From positions 868,001 to 932,000 of the forward strand of contig NZ_CP006880.1 in assembly GCF_000816845.1 (NCBI RefSeq): a stretch of DNA of 64,000 nt, given 5' to 3'. The stretch comes from Rhizobium gallicum bv. gallicum R602sp. Its GTDB lineage: Bacteria > Pseudomonadota > Alphaproteobacteria > Rhizobiales > Rhizobiaceae. Below are positions 44,179 through 52,789 of this stretch, piece after piece. Position 1 is the stretch's first letter. Each line of letters opens with the position of its first letter. Made by a program: the position numbers and the translations under genes. The notes under the pieces were generated by a model that saw only the letters and a list, made by a program, of their open reading frames with translations, was not told the DNA's origin and did no database searches.

Positions 44179-45185
44179 TGCGCAGTCTCCTTCCGACGCA
44201 CGAAAAAGGAAGTTGCGGTCCCATAAAGGCCCTTCGGGGCGAGGAGGACGACAGCGACCAGTAACGCGCCGACCATCGTCAGCCAGTGGAACGGGTTTGC
44301 AGCCGAAACATAATCTTCGAAGAGCATGAAGATGACGGTGCCGGAGAGCGCACCGAAAAGCGAGCCGGTGCCGCCGAGAACGAGCATCACGAGGCTTTCG
44401 GCCGAAAGCGTGAAGGAGAGGCTGTCGAGGCCGACCACCTGTGTGGAGATGGCATTGAGGGCTCCACCGACACCGGCGACGGCGCCTGAAATCACATACA
44501 TCTTCATCAGCGCCGCTTTCGGCGAGGCGCCCATGGCTCGGATGCGCAAGGCATCTTCCTTGATCCCGCGGCAGAGCATGCCAAAGGGCGAACGCACGAC
44601 AAGGCGCAGAAGAATGAAGACGACAAGCAGCAGGATCACCCCGAAAACATAGGCGGTATGGCCGTAAAGGTCGAACTCGAAGGTGCCGAAGATTGGATCG
44701 GCCGAGATGCCGGACAAGCCATCGCTGCCGCCGGTCCAGGATGATGCCTTGTTGGCGAATTCGTGGAAGAGGTTGATGAGCGCGATCGAAAGGACAAGCT
44801 GCGGCAGTCCGTGGGCACGCAGGATGACGATGCCGCAGACGAGGCCAGCCGCAGCGCCACCGGTGATACCGGCAAGCGTCATCAAAAGAGGATCGGTGAT
44901 GCCGTAATGGGCCGAGACGATGCCCGCTGCATAGGCGCCGGAGCCGAAGAGTGCTGCATGGCCGAGCGTCGCCACGCCGCAATATCCGGTGACGAGATCA
45001 AGCGAGAGAACGAGCAATGCGATTGCGATGACGCGCGTCAGCAGCGCAAGGTTATCCGGAAAGAGTAAATAGCCGATGCTGGCGAGCGCGACGATTGCGG
45101 CAATGCCGGCTGTATCGCGCACGAAAAAGCGATTGCGCCGAATGGATACTGCTGTCGTAGTTTGCGTGTTCATGGCGAGCGTCAT
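44175..45185 (-). CDS. Branched-chain-type ABC importer permease, LivM-like
   Basis: 336-residue permease with about nine helices. The segment SLDLVTGYCGVATLGHAALFGSGAYAAG holds the LivM/LivH family signature (G-x-x-S/T-L-G-H-A-x-x-x-G-x-G-A-Y), and the EAA-like loop is RIRAMGASPKAALMKMYVISG. It begins two bases after the LivH-like stop and its stop overlaps the LivG-like start. Expected to form the membrane channel with the LivH-like subunit. Confidence 0.9.
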   Translation of the reverse strand: MTLAMNTQTTTAVSIRRNRFFVRDTAGIAAIVALASIGYLLFPDNLALLTRVIAIALLVLSLDLVTGYCGVATLGHAALFGSGAYAAGIVSAHYGITDPLLMTLAGITGGAAAGLVCGIVILRAHGLPQLVLSIALINLFHEFANKASSWTGGSDGLSGISADPIFGTFEFDLYGHTAYVFGVILLLVVFILLRLVVRSPFGMLCRGIKEDALRIRAMGASPKAALMKMYVISGAVAGVGGALNAISTQVVGLDSLSFTLSAESLVMLVLGGTGSLFGALSGTVIFMLFEDYVSAANPFHWLTMVGALLVAVVLLAPKGLYGTATSFFVRRKETAQ

Positions 45186-45186
45186 C

Positions 45187-46050
45187 CTACTTCACCCTTC
45201 CGGCAAAGCCGCGCGGAAAAACGCAGATGATTGCAATGACGGCGAGATAGAAGAAGAATTCCCCGTATTCCGGCATCAGATAGCGGCCCGTGGTGTCGAT
45301 GCCGCCAAGAACCAGGCAGGCGATCAGTGCGCCGGGAATCGAGCCTGCGCCGCCGACCGAGACAACGACGAGGAAAGTCACCATGTAGCGCAGCGCATAA
45401 TAGGGCTCGACCGGCAAGAGCTCCGCGCCGACCACGCCGCCAAAGGCGGCCAGGCCGACGGCGCCTGCGAAGCTCAGTGCATAAATGATCTCCGTGCGCA
45501 CCCCAAGGGCGGCGGCCATGGCGGCATTATCGACGGATGCGCGCAGTTTTACGCCGAAACTGGTCTTTTCGATCGTGTACCAAAGGGCGCCGGCGACCGC
45601 GAAGCCGCAGAAGATGGCAAAAAGCCGATGCACCGGAATGGTGCGGAAGCCTAGATCGGCGGAGCCCCGCAGGCCGTCTGGCAATGGGATGGTTTTCAGC
45701 GTCGGCCCCATGACGTAGTTGGCTATGCCGATGATGCAGAAGGTGATGCCGATCGTCATCAGAACCTGGGTCAGTTCCGGCGCGCCGTAGATGCGCCGGT
45801 AGAGGAAACGTTCGACCGGAATGGCGATGACGATGGTTCCAGTGACGGCGACAAGAACTGCGACGCCGTAGCCAAGGCCAAGATCGCGCGCTGCATAGGA
45901 GGCAATGTACCCGCCGATCATGGCGAAGGCACCGTGGGCAAGGTTGACGACCCGCATCAGGCCCATGGTGACCGAAAGGCCGATCGAGATCACGAACAGC
46001 ACCATGCCATAGGCAAGCGCGTCGACGGCAATGCTGAAGACAGTCTGCAT
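45187..46050 (-). CDS. Branched-chain-type ABC importer permease, LivH-like
   Basis: 287-residue permease with eight or nine helices. Family segments are GLSVTMGLMRVVNLAHGAFAMIGGYIA and the cytoplasmic loop LRASVDNAAMAAALGVRTEIIYALSF. It lies 201 bp downstream of the binding-protein gene, separated by a rhizobial palindromic repeat (46119-46160), a common arrangement that lowers expression of permeases relative to the binding protein. Confidence 0.91.
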   Translation of the reverse strand: MQTVFSIAVDALAYGMVLFVISIGLSVTMGLMRVVNLAHGAFAMIGGYIASYAARDLGLGYGVAVLVAVTGTIVIAIPVERFLYRRIYGAPELTQVLMTIGITFCIIGIANYVMGPTLKTIPLPDGLRGSADLGFRTIPVHRLFAIFCGFAVAGALWYTIEKTSFGVKLRASVDNAAMAAALGVRTEIIYALSFAGAVGLAAFGGVVGAELLPVEPYYALRYMVTFLVVVSVGGAGSIPGALIACLVLGGIDTTGRYLMPEYGEFFFYLAVIAIICVFPRGFAGRVK

Positions 46051-46118
46051 GAGGCTCGTGTGTTCCTTATCTCAGCAGGTGCTGGAGCCCGCTCTGCGTC
46101 GTTGAGGGCGACGTCCCG

Positions 46119-46160
46119 CCCCATCACCTGCCGGAACCTTCTCCCTTGCCGGGAGAGAAG
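46119..46160. repeat. Rhizobial palindromic intergenic repeat with hairpin
   Basis: The stretch CCCCATCACCTGCCGGAACC is followed by CTTCTCCC-TTGCC-GGGAGAGAAG (46138-46160). Both the CCTGCCGG block and the CTTCTCCC/GGGAGAAG hairpin are hallmarks of an abundant rhizobial intergenic element. It lies between the binding-protein gene and the LivH-like gene and could stabilise the upstream mRNA or attenuate transcription. Confidence 0.6.
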
Positions 46161-46251
46161 ACTTGCGGTTTGCGCCATATGCCCTTTCGCCGACAACGGG
46201 GATGGGCTGATGGGTGGTCCGAGCGATCGCCTTTTAAGCAAGCCTTACTCC

Positions 46252-47424
46252 TTACTTTGTCGCCGCCAGACCTGGATCCCCCTGCTTTTCAAATGTCTGG
46301 ATTTCCTTGTTGATGTATTTGCCGTCCGCATCCTTGGCGACTTCGCGCAGATAGATGTTTTCTGTGATGTGGCGGCTTTCGGGATCGATGGAAACGGGGC
46401 CGCGCGGGCTCATCCAGGAAAGGCCCTTTACCGCTTCGACAGCTTTTTCAGCATCCTGCTTGCCGCCAGTTGCCTCGATCATCTTGTAAATGACGTGCAT
46501 GCCGTCATAGGCCCCGACGGCTGGGAAAGTAAGTTCGGCCGGATTGCCGAGTGCCTTGCCGGCGGCTGCAACGAAGGCCTTGTTTTCGGGCGAGTCATGC
46601 GAAACCGCGTAGTGGTATGTCGTCAATATGCCGAGAGCGGCCTCGCCGAGCGCCGGAAGGTCGGATTCCTGCGTCAGGTCGCCGGTCGCAAAGAGTTGTA
46701 TGCCGGCGGCTTTCAGGCCATTCTCGCTATAGGACTTCACGAAGCCAAGCGTCGGCGGACCAGACGGCAGGAATGCAAAGACGCCCTCAGCACCCGAATC
46801 CTTGATGCGCTGCATGATTGGGCTGAAATCGTTGGTGGCGAGTGGCATACGGATCGCTTCGACGATTTCCCCGCCTTGCTTTTCGAAGCCTGCCTTGAAG
46901 GCGTTTTCAGCATCGACCCCCGGACCGTAGTCGCTGACAACCGAGATGACCTTCTTAATGCCTTTGTCGAACGCGACCTTGGCCATTGGCATGGCAGTTT
47001 GCCAAAGGGTGAAGGATGTACGAACGACCAGAGGGCTTTTGGTGACGATCGCAGAGGTTGCGGCGTTCATGATCACGAGCGGCGTATTGGCCTGTTTCAG
47101 GATGGGCGTGACGGCCATTGCGTCAGGCGTGAAATAGAACCCGGCCAGATACTGGACTTTCTCCTTGACGACGAGTTCCTGGGCAAGCGCCTTGGACTTG
47201 GCCGGATCGGCGGCCGGCAAGTCGCGATAGATGATTTCGACGGTATTGTCGCCGATCGTGGCGCCATTCGTTGCCATATAGGCGTCGATCCCGGCCTTGA
47301 AGTTCTTGCCTTGCAGCGCGAACGGACCCGAAAACGGCCCAACGACCCCGACCTTGATCGTGTCGGCACAGGCGGCGGTGCCCATGATGATTGCCGCCGC
47401 AGCGGCCAGAACCAGCTGTCTCAT
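46252..47424 (-). CDS. Branched-chain-type ABC importer substrate-binding protein, probable protocatechuate importer
   Basis: 390-residue periplasmic binding protein of the LivK/peripla_BP_6 type. The signal peptide MRQLVLAAAAAIIMGTAACA has a likely cleavage before DTIKVGVVGPFSG, the family's usual mature start. AGGAAAG precedes the ATG at 47424; a longer frame to 47457 is rejected. It sits next to pcaB, and a 16-base sequence nearly identical to the pcaD/pcaQ operator lies 115-130 bases upstream. This suggests a PcaM-like protocatechuate receptor, as recalled for S. meliloti pcaMNVWX, instead of an amino-acid receptor. The ligand is inferred from context only. Confidence 0.88.
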   Translation of the reverse strand: MRQLVLAAAAAIIMGTAACADTIKVGVVGPFSGPFALQGKNFKAGIDAYMATNGATIGDNTVEIIYRDLPAADPAKSKALAQELVVKEKVQYLAGFYFTPDAMAVTPILKQANTPLVIMNAATSAIVTKSPLVVRTSFTLWQTAMPMAKVAFDKGIKKVISVVSDYGPGVDAENAFKAGFEKQGGEIVEAIRMPLATNDFSPIMQRIKDSGAEGVFAFLPSGPPTLGFVKSYSENGLKAAGIQLFATGDLTQESDLPALGEAALGILTTYHYAVSHDSPENKAFVAAAGKALGNPAELTFPAVGAYDGMHVIYKMIEATGGKQDAEKAVEAVKGLSWMSPRGPVSIDPESRHITENIYLREVAKDADGKYINKEIQTFEKQGDPGLAATK

Positions 47425-47538
47425 CTTTCCTCTCCCTTTATACCCTGCGGACTCCACCGCCAGGTTAGCGCGCAGCTAAATTTCACGTTAGTGTGTCATG
47501 CGAAACGGTAATGTAAAATGAAATAAATACGGTAATTC

Positions 47539-47554
47539 ATAACTGGTGCATTAT
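47539..47554 (-). promoter_or_regulatory. Candidate PcaQ box upstream of the ABC importer
   Basis: The plus strand reads ATAACTGGTGCATTAT. It agrees at 13 of 16 positions with the putative PcaQ box at 52767-52782 (ATAACTTGTGGGTTAT) and keeps the ATAA-N8-TTAT dyad. It lies between pcaB and the importer's binding-protein gene. The recalled PcaQ consensus is ATAACC-N4-GGTTAA. Confidence 0.55.
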
Positions 47555-47603
47555 GTTAAGCATCTGCCTGAGGCTGACAAAAAGGGTGAGGAAGGAAGCT
47601 TGC

Positions 47604-48662
47604 CTACGAGCCCCCGAGGCGGAGGATATTACCGGTCAGCTCGCGCGCAAGCCGCAGGGCGCCCGCGGTCGCCATGACCATCTGCGGCAGCACGAGCCAT
47701 TCAAGTGTCCAGGCGGCACCCGAACGTTCCTGTTCGTGAACAAGCGCTTGGTGGATGGCCGAAAGTTGGGCGGCGTTGAAGCGGGAAAAAGCGACAAGCG
47801 TTTCGGCGCCGACCGGGTTCTGCTTGTGCACCATGGCTGACGATCTTCCGCCGCCAGCAAGTTCGATCTCTCCACCCGCCTGCGCCAGAAGGGCGATGTC
47901 CTGGCCCATCTTCCCCAGACTGCCGGTGATCAGCGAAAAGAGGTTGGCAAGGTCGGCGATTGGTGCGCGCTGGTTTTGCCATTGAGGCTCGTCAGTCAGT
48001 CCAAGTTCCTGGGCGAGCGACGCGCGGATGTCGGCAGCCTTGCCGCCCAGCCTGTCCAGCGTCCCGGCCGCGCCACCGAACTGGATGGGAAACGTCTGTA
48101 CCCCTAGCCGGCCGTGATAACCTTCAAGCGGGGCTCGCCATGACCACAGACGATCCGAAACGGCAATCGGGATTGCCGCCTGCATGCGGGTATGGCCCAT
48201 CAGACTGTTCTGGCCGAACTGGCGATCGAGCGCTTCGAGAGCGCGAACAATGGCATCGAGCCGGCCGGAAAAAAGAAAGACGATCGCCTTTAGCCTGATC
48301 ATCAGGCTGGTATCGATGGCGTCCTGGCTAGTCGCCCCGAAATGGACATACTGGGCCGCCTCGCCGCCCACTGACCTGCGCAGTTGCGTGACGAGATCAG
48401 GAACGACGACGCCGTCTGCGGCGGTCGCAACCTTGAGGCCCGCGATGTCGGCAGTGAAGCCTCGACAGGCTTCGGCAATGCGGCTTGCTGCCCTTTGTGG
48501 GATCAGGCCATGGGCGCCTTCGGCCTTGGCAAGCGCAGCCTCGAAGGAGAGCATCGCGCGGATGTCGGCATCCGCCGAAAGATAGGCCGAAATCTCATCG
48601 TCTCCAAAAAGGCCGCTGAGGAATGGATGGTCGAAGGCGGATGCGGTCACGTGACCTCTCAT
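47604..48662 (-). CDS. pcaB: 3-carboxy-cis,cis-muconate cycloisomerase
   Basis: About 352 residues of the fumarase/aspartase superfamily. It lactonises 3-carboxy-cis,cis-muconate, the product of PcaHG, to 4-carboxymuconolactone. Visible family segments are YVHFGATSQDAIDTSL (helix with the catalytic-site TSQD) and the superfamily signature GRSSAMVHKQNPVGAE (GSSxMPxKxNP-like). The start at 48662 (MRGHVTASAF) follows AGGAACAGG; the longer frame to 49178 runs antisense to the acyltransferase. Unlike the compact pcaDCHGB order in relatives, it is separated from pcaG by an acyltransferase and a hairpin, so it may need its own promoter. Confidence 0.92.
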   Translation of the reverse strand: MRGHVTASAFDHPFLSGLFGDDEISAYLSADADIRAMLSFEAALAKAEGAHGLIPQRAASRIAEACRGFTADIAGLKVATAADGVVVPDLVTQLRRSVGGEAAQYVHFGATSQDAIDTSLMIRLKAIVFLFSGRLDAIVRALEALDRQFGQNSLMGHTRMQAAIPIAVSDRLWSWRAPLEGYHGRLGVQTFPIQFGGAAGTLDRLGGKAADIRASLAQELGLTDEPQWQNQRAPIADLANLFSLITGSLGKMGQDIALLAQAGGEIELAGGGRSSAMVHKQNPVGAETLVAFSRFNAAQLSAIHQALVHEQERSGAAWTLEWLVLPQMVMATAGALRLARELTGNILRLGGS

Positions 48663-48760
48663 TGATTTTGCCTGTTCCTGCCGCCAGCTTGCCGTTGGAA
48701 AACCGCACCGGCTGTAAGGATGCCGGCAGAGATGGCACGGGATGTCCGTCCCTTTTCCAT

Positions 48761-49930
48761 CTATGCCTTTGCCGGTTTCTCGACGGGCAGAATCGTTATG
48801 TCCGCATTCTCGTCGACGCCTCGCGCCTTTGCAACGAACGAGAATTTCTTTCGCATGCCCAAGATCGGCTTCTCGATCATATGCCAGGAAAAGACAGCAA
48901 TGCCCATCGCGGCGCACATGCCGATAGCATAGAGCGCGAGCGCACCGGTTTTCGGGATCAGGAACAGGCCCGGCGCCAGACTGATTAAAATCTGAAGAAA
49001 GGGATCGTGATAAAGATAGACGCCATAAGAATAGTCGCCCTTGTGAAAGACGGAGGGCAGGGGCACCGGCGTCAGACCGACAAATACCGTGATATAGACG
49101 AGCGCGGGGACTACGAGCAATCTGTTTGGCACGCTCTCGATGGAAGGGCTGCTCAAGATAAGCATCGCCAGCACGCAAACTGCCATGCAGGCCAAGAACA
49201 GTGATTTTTTATGCGGAATGAACTCCCGCAATTGATAGGCTAAGATGCCGAGCAGAAACGCAAATACCAGCTGTGCGCCGCGGCTGACGAACAGCGTGCT
49301 CAAGACCAGGTTTACGCGATAGGGCAGCAGATGTCCGAAGGACTGGACGAGAAGCCCGCTCAGGATAAAGCCACCAGTCAAAAGTGCCAGCTTCTGCCAT
49401 GACTTGATGATCGAGGTGATCATGAGCGCAGACATGATGATGTAGCAGAAGATTTCCCATGGCACGGTCCACAGAGCTCCGTTCACCCGATGCGTCGGGT
49501 TTTGCTCAAATACACCCGGCAGGCTGTAATGAATCCAGCCGATGATGTTGAGAAAATACCTGTAGAAGTCGGCGCCGAGAAAATAGTCACGCACAGCGAC
49601 GGTCGTCACCAGCGGGCCGATGATGAGCGCGCAGACGACGATATCGACCGCAAGAGCAGGAACGATGCGCAGTCCGCGGTTCAAGAGAAAGTTCTTCAGG
49701 CTGAGGCGCTGAGCGCTGCCGGCGATCAGAAACCCGCTGAGAGCGAAGAACATCGGAACCAGTGCGTATTCGGCAAACCACAACGGGCTCGAACGGAAAA
49801 AAGCGTCATTTCCAGTCAGCAAAAATGAATGTGCCAATACTATTGAAAAAGCCAGGGCAATTCTGAGGAAGTCAAAACCTGGACCAAGGCCCTTGTGTGC
49901 CGTCAGGACGTGCCCGAATGTTTTCTGCAT
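48761..49930 (-). CDS. Acyltransferase 3 family membrane protein inserted in the pca cluster
   Basis: About 389 residues with about ten membrane helices. Family marks are FDFLRIALAFSIVLAHSF (the R-x10-H motif), FFALSGFLIAGS, WTVPWEIFCYI and YGVYLYHDPFLQIL. It probably acylates a surface glycan and has no known role in aromatic catabolism. It stands between pcaG and pcaB with 183 bp and 98 bp spacers, on the same strand. The start at 49930 (MQKTFGHV) is preferred; an in-frame TTG lies at 49990. It looks like an intruder gained into the catabolic operon. Confidence 0.87.
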   Translation of the reverse strand: MQKTFGHVLTAHKGLGPGFDFLRIALAFSIVLAHSFLLTGNDAFFRSSPLWFAEYALVPMFFALSGFLIAGSAQRLSLKNFLLNRGLRIVPALAVDIVVCALIIGPLVTTVAVRDYFLGADFYRYFLNIIGWIHYSLPGVFEQNPTHRVNGALWTVPWEIFCYIIMSALMITSIIKSWQKLALLTGGFILSGLLVQSFGHLLPYRVNLVLSTLFVSRGAQLVFAFLLGILAYQLREFIPHKKSLFLACMAVCVLAMLILSSPSIESVPNRLLVVPALVYITVFVGLTPVPLPSVFHKGDYSYGVYLYHDPFLQILISLAPGLFLIPKTGALALYAIGMCAAMGIAVFSWHMIEKPILGMRKKFSFVAKARGVDENADITILPVEKPAKA

Positions 49931-50043
49931 GTTTCCACCATCAAGGTTCAGCCCGTCAAAAGTCTTACTGCGGTGCAGCATTTTTAACAACCCGCCTATC
50001 GTCGTTTCGACACGCGCGCTGCTCGCTGTGATTGTAAACGGGG

Positions 50044-50080
50044 TGCAGGCGGCATCGGCTTCCAGCAGGAAGCGCCTGCA
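50044..50080 (-). terminator. Compound stem-loop downstream of pcaG
   Basis: TGCAGGCG (50044-50051) pairs perfectly with CGCCTGCA (50073-50080); inside, CTTCC (50059-50063) pairs with GGAAG (50068-50072) around AGCA. It begins 33 bases after the pcaG stop on the minus strand. There is no strong U-run, so it may attenuate transcription from the pcaD promoter before the acyltransferase. Confidence 0.45.
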
Positions 50081-50113
50081 TTAAATGGAAAAGCGCCTTA
50101 TCTCACCTGCTCA

Positions 50114-50725
50114 TCAAATGTCGAGAAAAACCGTTTCCTTCTCCCCCTGAAGGCGGATTTCAAACGTATAGGTTGCGCCGTCGCGGGTCGCGATCATTGT
50201 TGCAATGCGCTCGCCGTGTTCGATACGGGCAAGCAGCGGATCGGCGTTGTTGGCGTCTGCCTCTTCCGGAAAGTACATGCGGGTGTGGAGCCCAATATTG
50301 ATGCCGCGCGCAACAATCCAGAAAGAGATGTGCGGTGCCATCGTGCGGCCGTCCTTGAAGGGCACGCAGCCAGGCTTGACGGTTTCGAATCGATAGACGC
50401 CGTCTTCGGCGCTGGTCGGGCAGCGACCCCAACCGGCAAAATTCGGGTCGGCCGCGCCACGCATTTCCGATGGGCTGTTGTAAAGTCCGGCGCTGTCGGC
50501 CTGCCAGATTTCGACGACCGCGTCACGCACGGGCGCGCCTGTTCCATCATAGATGTGGCCGGTCACGGTGATGCGCTCGCCAAGGGTCTTTTCGTTGACC
50601 ATCGCGCTACCGAGGTCTTGTGCGTAAACCCCACCGATATCACAGAAATCCGGCGTCAGGCCAATATGGACATAGGGACCTGCCGTTTGCGACGGGGTTT
50701 CCTTGAGATAGCCGAGTTCCTGCAT
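50114..50725 (-). CDS. pcaG: Protocatechuate 3,4-dioxygenase alpha subunit
   Basis: 203-residue alpha subunit. The alpha-type N-terminus LKETPSQTAGPYVHIGLTP is recognisable, followed by VTGHIYDGTGAPVRDAVVEIWQAD and APHISFWIVARG, which match the intradiol dioxygenase fold but without the complete set of iron ligands, as expected for PcaG. It starts two bases after the pcaH stop with GAGGG upstream. With PcaH it forms the enzyme that opens the ring of protocatechuate between the two hydroxyls. The longer frame to 51013 is antisense-like sequence in pcaH. Confidence 0.95.
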   Translation of the reverse strand: MQELGYLKETPSQTAGPYVHIGLTPDFCDIGGVYAQDLGSAMVNEKTLGERITVTGHIYDGTGAPVRDAVVEIWQADSAGLYNSPSEMRGAADPNFAGWGRCPTSAEDGVYRFETVKPGCVPFKDGRTMAPHISFWIVARGINIGLHTRMYFPEEADANNADPLLARIEHGERIATMIATRDGATYTFEIRLQGEKETVFLDI

Positions 50726-50727
50726 GA

Positions 50728-51477
50728 TCAGTTGCCCTCCAGCCGGTTCTCGAACAGGATCGAGCGGCGGCCGCGCAGAACGATATCGAACTTGTAGGCG
50801 CGCGCGTCCATGGGGATGGTGTTGCCCCAGTCGAGCGGTGCAATGAGCTGCTCGATTGCGGCCTTGTCCGGGATCGTGCCGACGATCGGACATTTCCAGA
50901 TCATCGGGTCGCCGTCGAAATACATCTGCGTGATCAGCCGCTGAGCAAAGCCGTGGCCGAAGATCGAGAAGTGGATGTGCGCCGGGCGCCAGTCGTTGAC
51001 GCCATTCGGCCACGGATAGGCGCCGGGGCGAATGGTGCGGAAGGAGTATTGCCCATATTCGTCGGTGATGCAGCGCCCGCAGCCGCCGAAATTGGGATCG
51101 ATGGCCGCGAGATAGGTTTCTTTCTTGTGGCGATAACGCCCGCCGGCGTTGGCCTGCCAGAATTCGACCAGCGCGCCCGAGACTGGCCGGCCACGCTCGT
51201 CGAGCACCCGGCCGTGAACGATAATGCGCTCGCCGATGGCGCTCTCGCCGGGGCGGGCGAAGTTGTGGATCAGGTCATTGTCGAGTTCACCGATCATCGA
51301 ATGGCCAAAGACCGGCCCGGTAATCTCTGAAATCGTGCTGTCGAGCGACAGTAACGCGCGTTGTGGGGAACGCAGCACCGAGGTCTTGTAGCCTGGCGCA
51401 TAGGCTGGTGGATGCCAGGCGCGGTCGCGGGCGAAGAAGGCACCGGTTTCCGGCTTGCGGTTCGAAATATCGGACAT
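50728..51477 (-). CDS. pcaH: Protocatechuate 3,4-dioxygenase beta subunit
   Basis: 249-residue iron-binding beta subunit. The four non-haem Fe(III) ligands are in place: Tyr115 (GGRYRH), Tyr154 (GAYPW), His167 and His169 (RPAHIHF). These correspond to Tyr108, Tyr147, His160 and His162 of the Pseudomonas enzyme with a constant offset of seven. The intradiol signature region [17 protein letters not shown] is intact. It follows pcaC by nine bases and has AGAGGAAGAG before the ATG. It performs intradiol cleavage of protocatechuate to 3-carboxymuconate. Confidence 0.97.
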   Translation of the reverse strand: MSDISNRKPETGAFFARDRAWHPPAYAPGYKTSVLRSPQRALLSLDSTISEITGPVFGHSMIGELDNDLIHNFARPGESAIGERIIVHGRVLDERGRPVSGALVEFWQANAGGRYRHKKETYLAAIDPNFGGCGRCITDEYGQYSFRTIRPGAYPWPNGVNDWRPAHIHFSIFGHGFAQRLITQMYFDGDPMIWKCPIVGTIPDKAAIEQLIAPLDWGNTIPMDARAYKFDIVLRGRRSILFENRLEGN

Positions 51478-51486
51478 CTCTTCCTC

Positions 51487-51891
51487 TCAGGCTGTCTTTT
51501 CGGCGTCCATCTGCTCGAAAACCTGTTTGGCGATTTTGATCGCGTGATTGGCAGCCGGAACACCCGCATAGATCGCCACGTGCAGCAGCGCTTCGCAAAC
51601 ATCCTGGCGGCTGGCACCCGTATTGGCCGTAGCGCGAACATGCATCGCAGTCTCGTCATCCTGGCCCAGGGCTGCCAGAAGCGCGATCGTTACGATCGAG
51701 CGCTCGCGTTTCGTGAAGGTTGGACGCGACCAGACATGCCCCCAGGCAGCCTCCGTAATCAGGTCCTGAAACGGCTTGTCGAAAGCCGTCGAGCCTGCTT
51801 CGGCGCGATCGACGTGGTCGTGGCCGAGGATCGCGCGGCGGGTCGCCATGCCCTGCCGGTAGCGTTCGGACGGGGTGGAGGCTTCATTCAT
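51487..51891 (-). CDS. pcaC: 4-carboxymuconolactone decarboxylase
   Basis: 134-residue member of the CMD/AhpD-like family. Landmarks are WGHVWSRPTFTKRERSIVTIALLAAL and HVRATANTGASRQDVCEALLHVAIYAGVP, which carry the conserved His and Cys region. It converts 4-carboxymuconolactone to 3-oxoadipate enol-lactone. The ATG overlaps the pcaD stop (ATGA). In some bacteria pcaC is fused to pcaD (pcaL); here the two are separate. Confidence 0.95.
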   Translation of the reverse strand: MNEASTPSERYRQGMATRRAILGHDHVDRAEAGSTAFDKPFQDLITEAAWGHVWSRPTFTKRERSIVTIALLAALGQDDETAMHVRATANTGASRQDVCEALLHVAIYAGVPAANHAIKIAKQVFEQMDAEKTA

Positions 51892-52697
51892 GGGCTTAGT
51901 TCTCCATGCAAGGCGAAATCGATGAAGGCGCGGATGACGGCGGTAAGCGCCTCCGGTTGCTCAACGCAGGGGATGTGGCCGGCATCGCGGATCGTTTCAA
52001 ACCGGGCGTTCGGGATCAACTGCGCGGTGGACCTCACCAGGTCGGGTGGCGTCGAAGCGTCCTGATCGCCGACAATGCAGATGGTAGGAACTGCAATCTT
52101 GCCTGCGGCGTTTGTGAAATCGGCATCGCGGATGGCGCCGCAGGTTGCCGCATAGCCTTCGACGTTCTGGCGGGCAAGCATGTTGCAGTAGCCTGCATAG
52201 GCTGGATTTTCCGGGCGGCGGAAGGCCGGCGTGAACCAACGCTCCATCACCGCATCGACGATGCTGCCGATCCCGTTATTTTCGACCGCCTCGATGCGGG
52301 CGTTCCATGTTTCGGCGGTGCCGATCTTGTGTGCCGTATCGCAAAGGATCAGGCCGCGAACGATATCCGGGCGCTGCTGGTAAAGCGACTGCGCGATGAG
52401 CCCTCCGACCGAAAGGCCGCAGATGAAGGCCTGCTCGACTTCAAGCGTCTCCAGGAGGCCGATCAGGTCTGAGGCATGATCGTCGATTGAATACGGCAAC
52501 TGGCCGACATCCGAAAGACCATGCCCGCGCTTGTCGTAAAGCACGATTGCAAAATCGCCTGCCAGCCGCACGATCACATCGCGCCAGATCCTGAAATCCG
52601 TGCCGAGCGAATTGGCAAAGACAATGACCGGCTTGTCGGCAGGGCCACCAATGATTTGATAGTGAATCGTGACATCGTTGACGCGGGCAAATTGCAC
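51888..52697 (-). CDS. pcaD: 3-oxoadipate enol-lactonase
   Basis: About 269 residues with an alpha/beta-hydrolase fold. The nucleophile elbow is FICGLSVGGLIAQ (Ser), with the Asp in CIVGDQDASTPPDLV and the His in DAGHIPCVEQPEA. It hydrolyses the enol-lactone to 3-oxoadipate. The open frame begins with GTG at 52715, but a near-perfect AGGAGG at 52705-52710 lies inside it and points to the GTG at 52697 (MQFARVNDV) 7 bases later; that start is used. First gene of the pcaDCHG operon, transcribed divergently from pcaQ. Confidence 0.94.
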   Translation of the reverse strand: MQFARVNDVTIHYQIIGGPADKPVIVFANSLGTDFRIWRDVIVRLAGDFAIVLYDKRGHGLSDVGQLPYSIDDHASDLIGLLETLEVEQAFICGLSVGGLIAQSLYQQRPDIVRGLILCDTAHKIGTAETWNARIEAVENNGIGSIVDAVMERWFTPAFRRPENPAYAGYCNMLARQNVEGYAATCGAIRDADFTNAAGKIAVPTICIVGDQDASTPPDLVRSTAQLIPNARFETIRDAGHIPCVEQPEALTAVIRAFIDFALHGELSP

Positions 52698-52704
52698 GGA
52701 ACTT

Positions 52705-52710
52705 CCTCCT
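52705..52710 (-). promoter_or_regulatory. Shine-Dalgarno deciding the pcaD start
   Basis: AGGAGG on the minus strand, 7 bases before GTG at 52697. Because it lies downstream of the GTG at 52715, it argues that translation begins at 52697. Confidence 0.7.
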
Positions 52711-52766
52711 GACACGAAATTGAATGTTTAATTCGGTTAGGTAAAATGATATTTCGTGGCTTTCCG

Positions 52767-52782
52767 ATAACTTGTGGGTTAT
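52767..52782 (-). promoter_or_regulatory. Putative PcaQ operator in the pcaD-pcaQ divergent region
   Basis: ATAACT-TGTG-GGTTAT is a dyad matching the recalled PcaQ consensus ATAACC-N4-GGTTAA at 10 of 12 fixed positions. It is centred about 75 bases from the pcaD start codon and ends 8 bases before the pcaQ ATG, a usual place for a LysR-type activator that also represses itself. Confidence 0.65.
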
Positions 52783-52789
52783 GTGACCA

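Noticed and set aside
43414..44982. 522-codon frame containing the LivG-like ATPase
   Set aside because: Only the part from 44178 is LivG-like; the upstream part lies inside the LivM-like permease gene.
50114..51013. Long form of pcaG
   Set aside because: The first 96 codons are an out-of-frame reading of pcaH; the alpha-subunit N-terminus starts at 50725.
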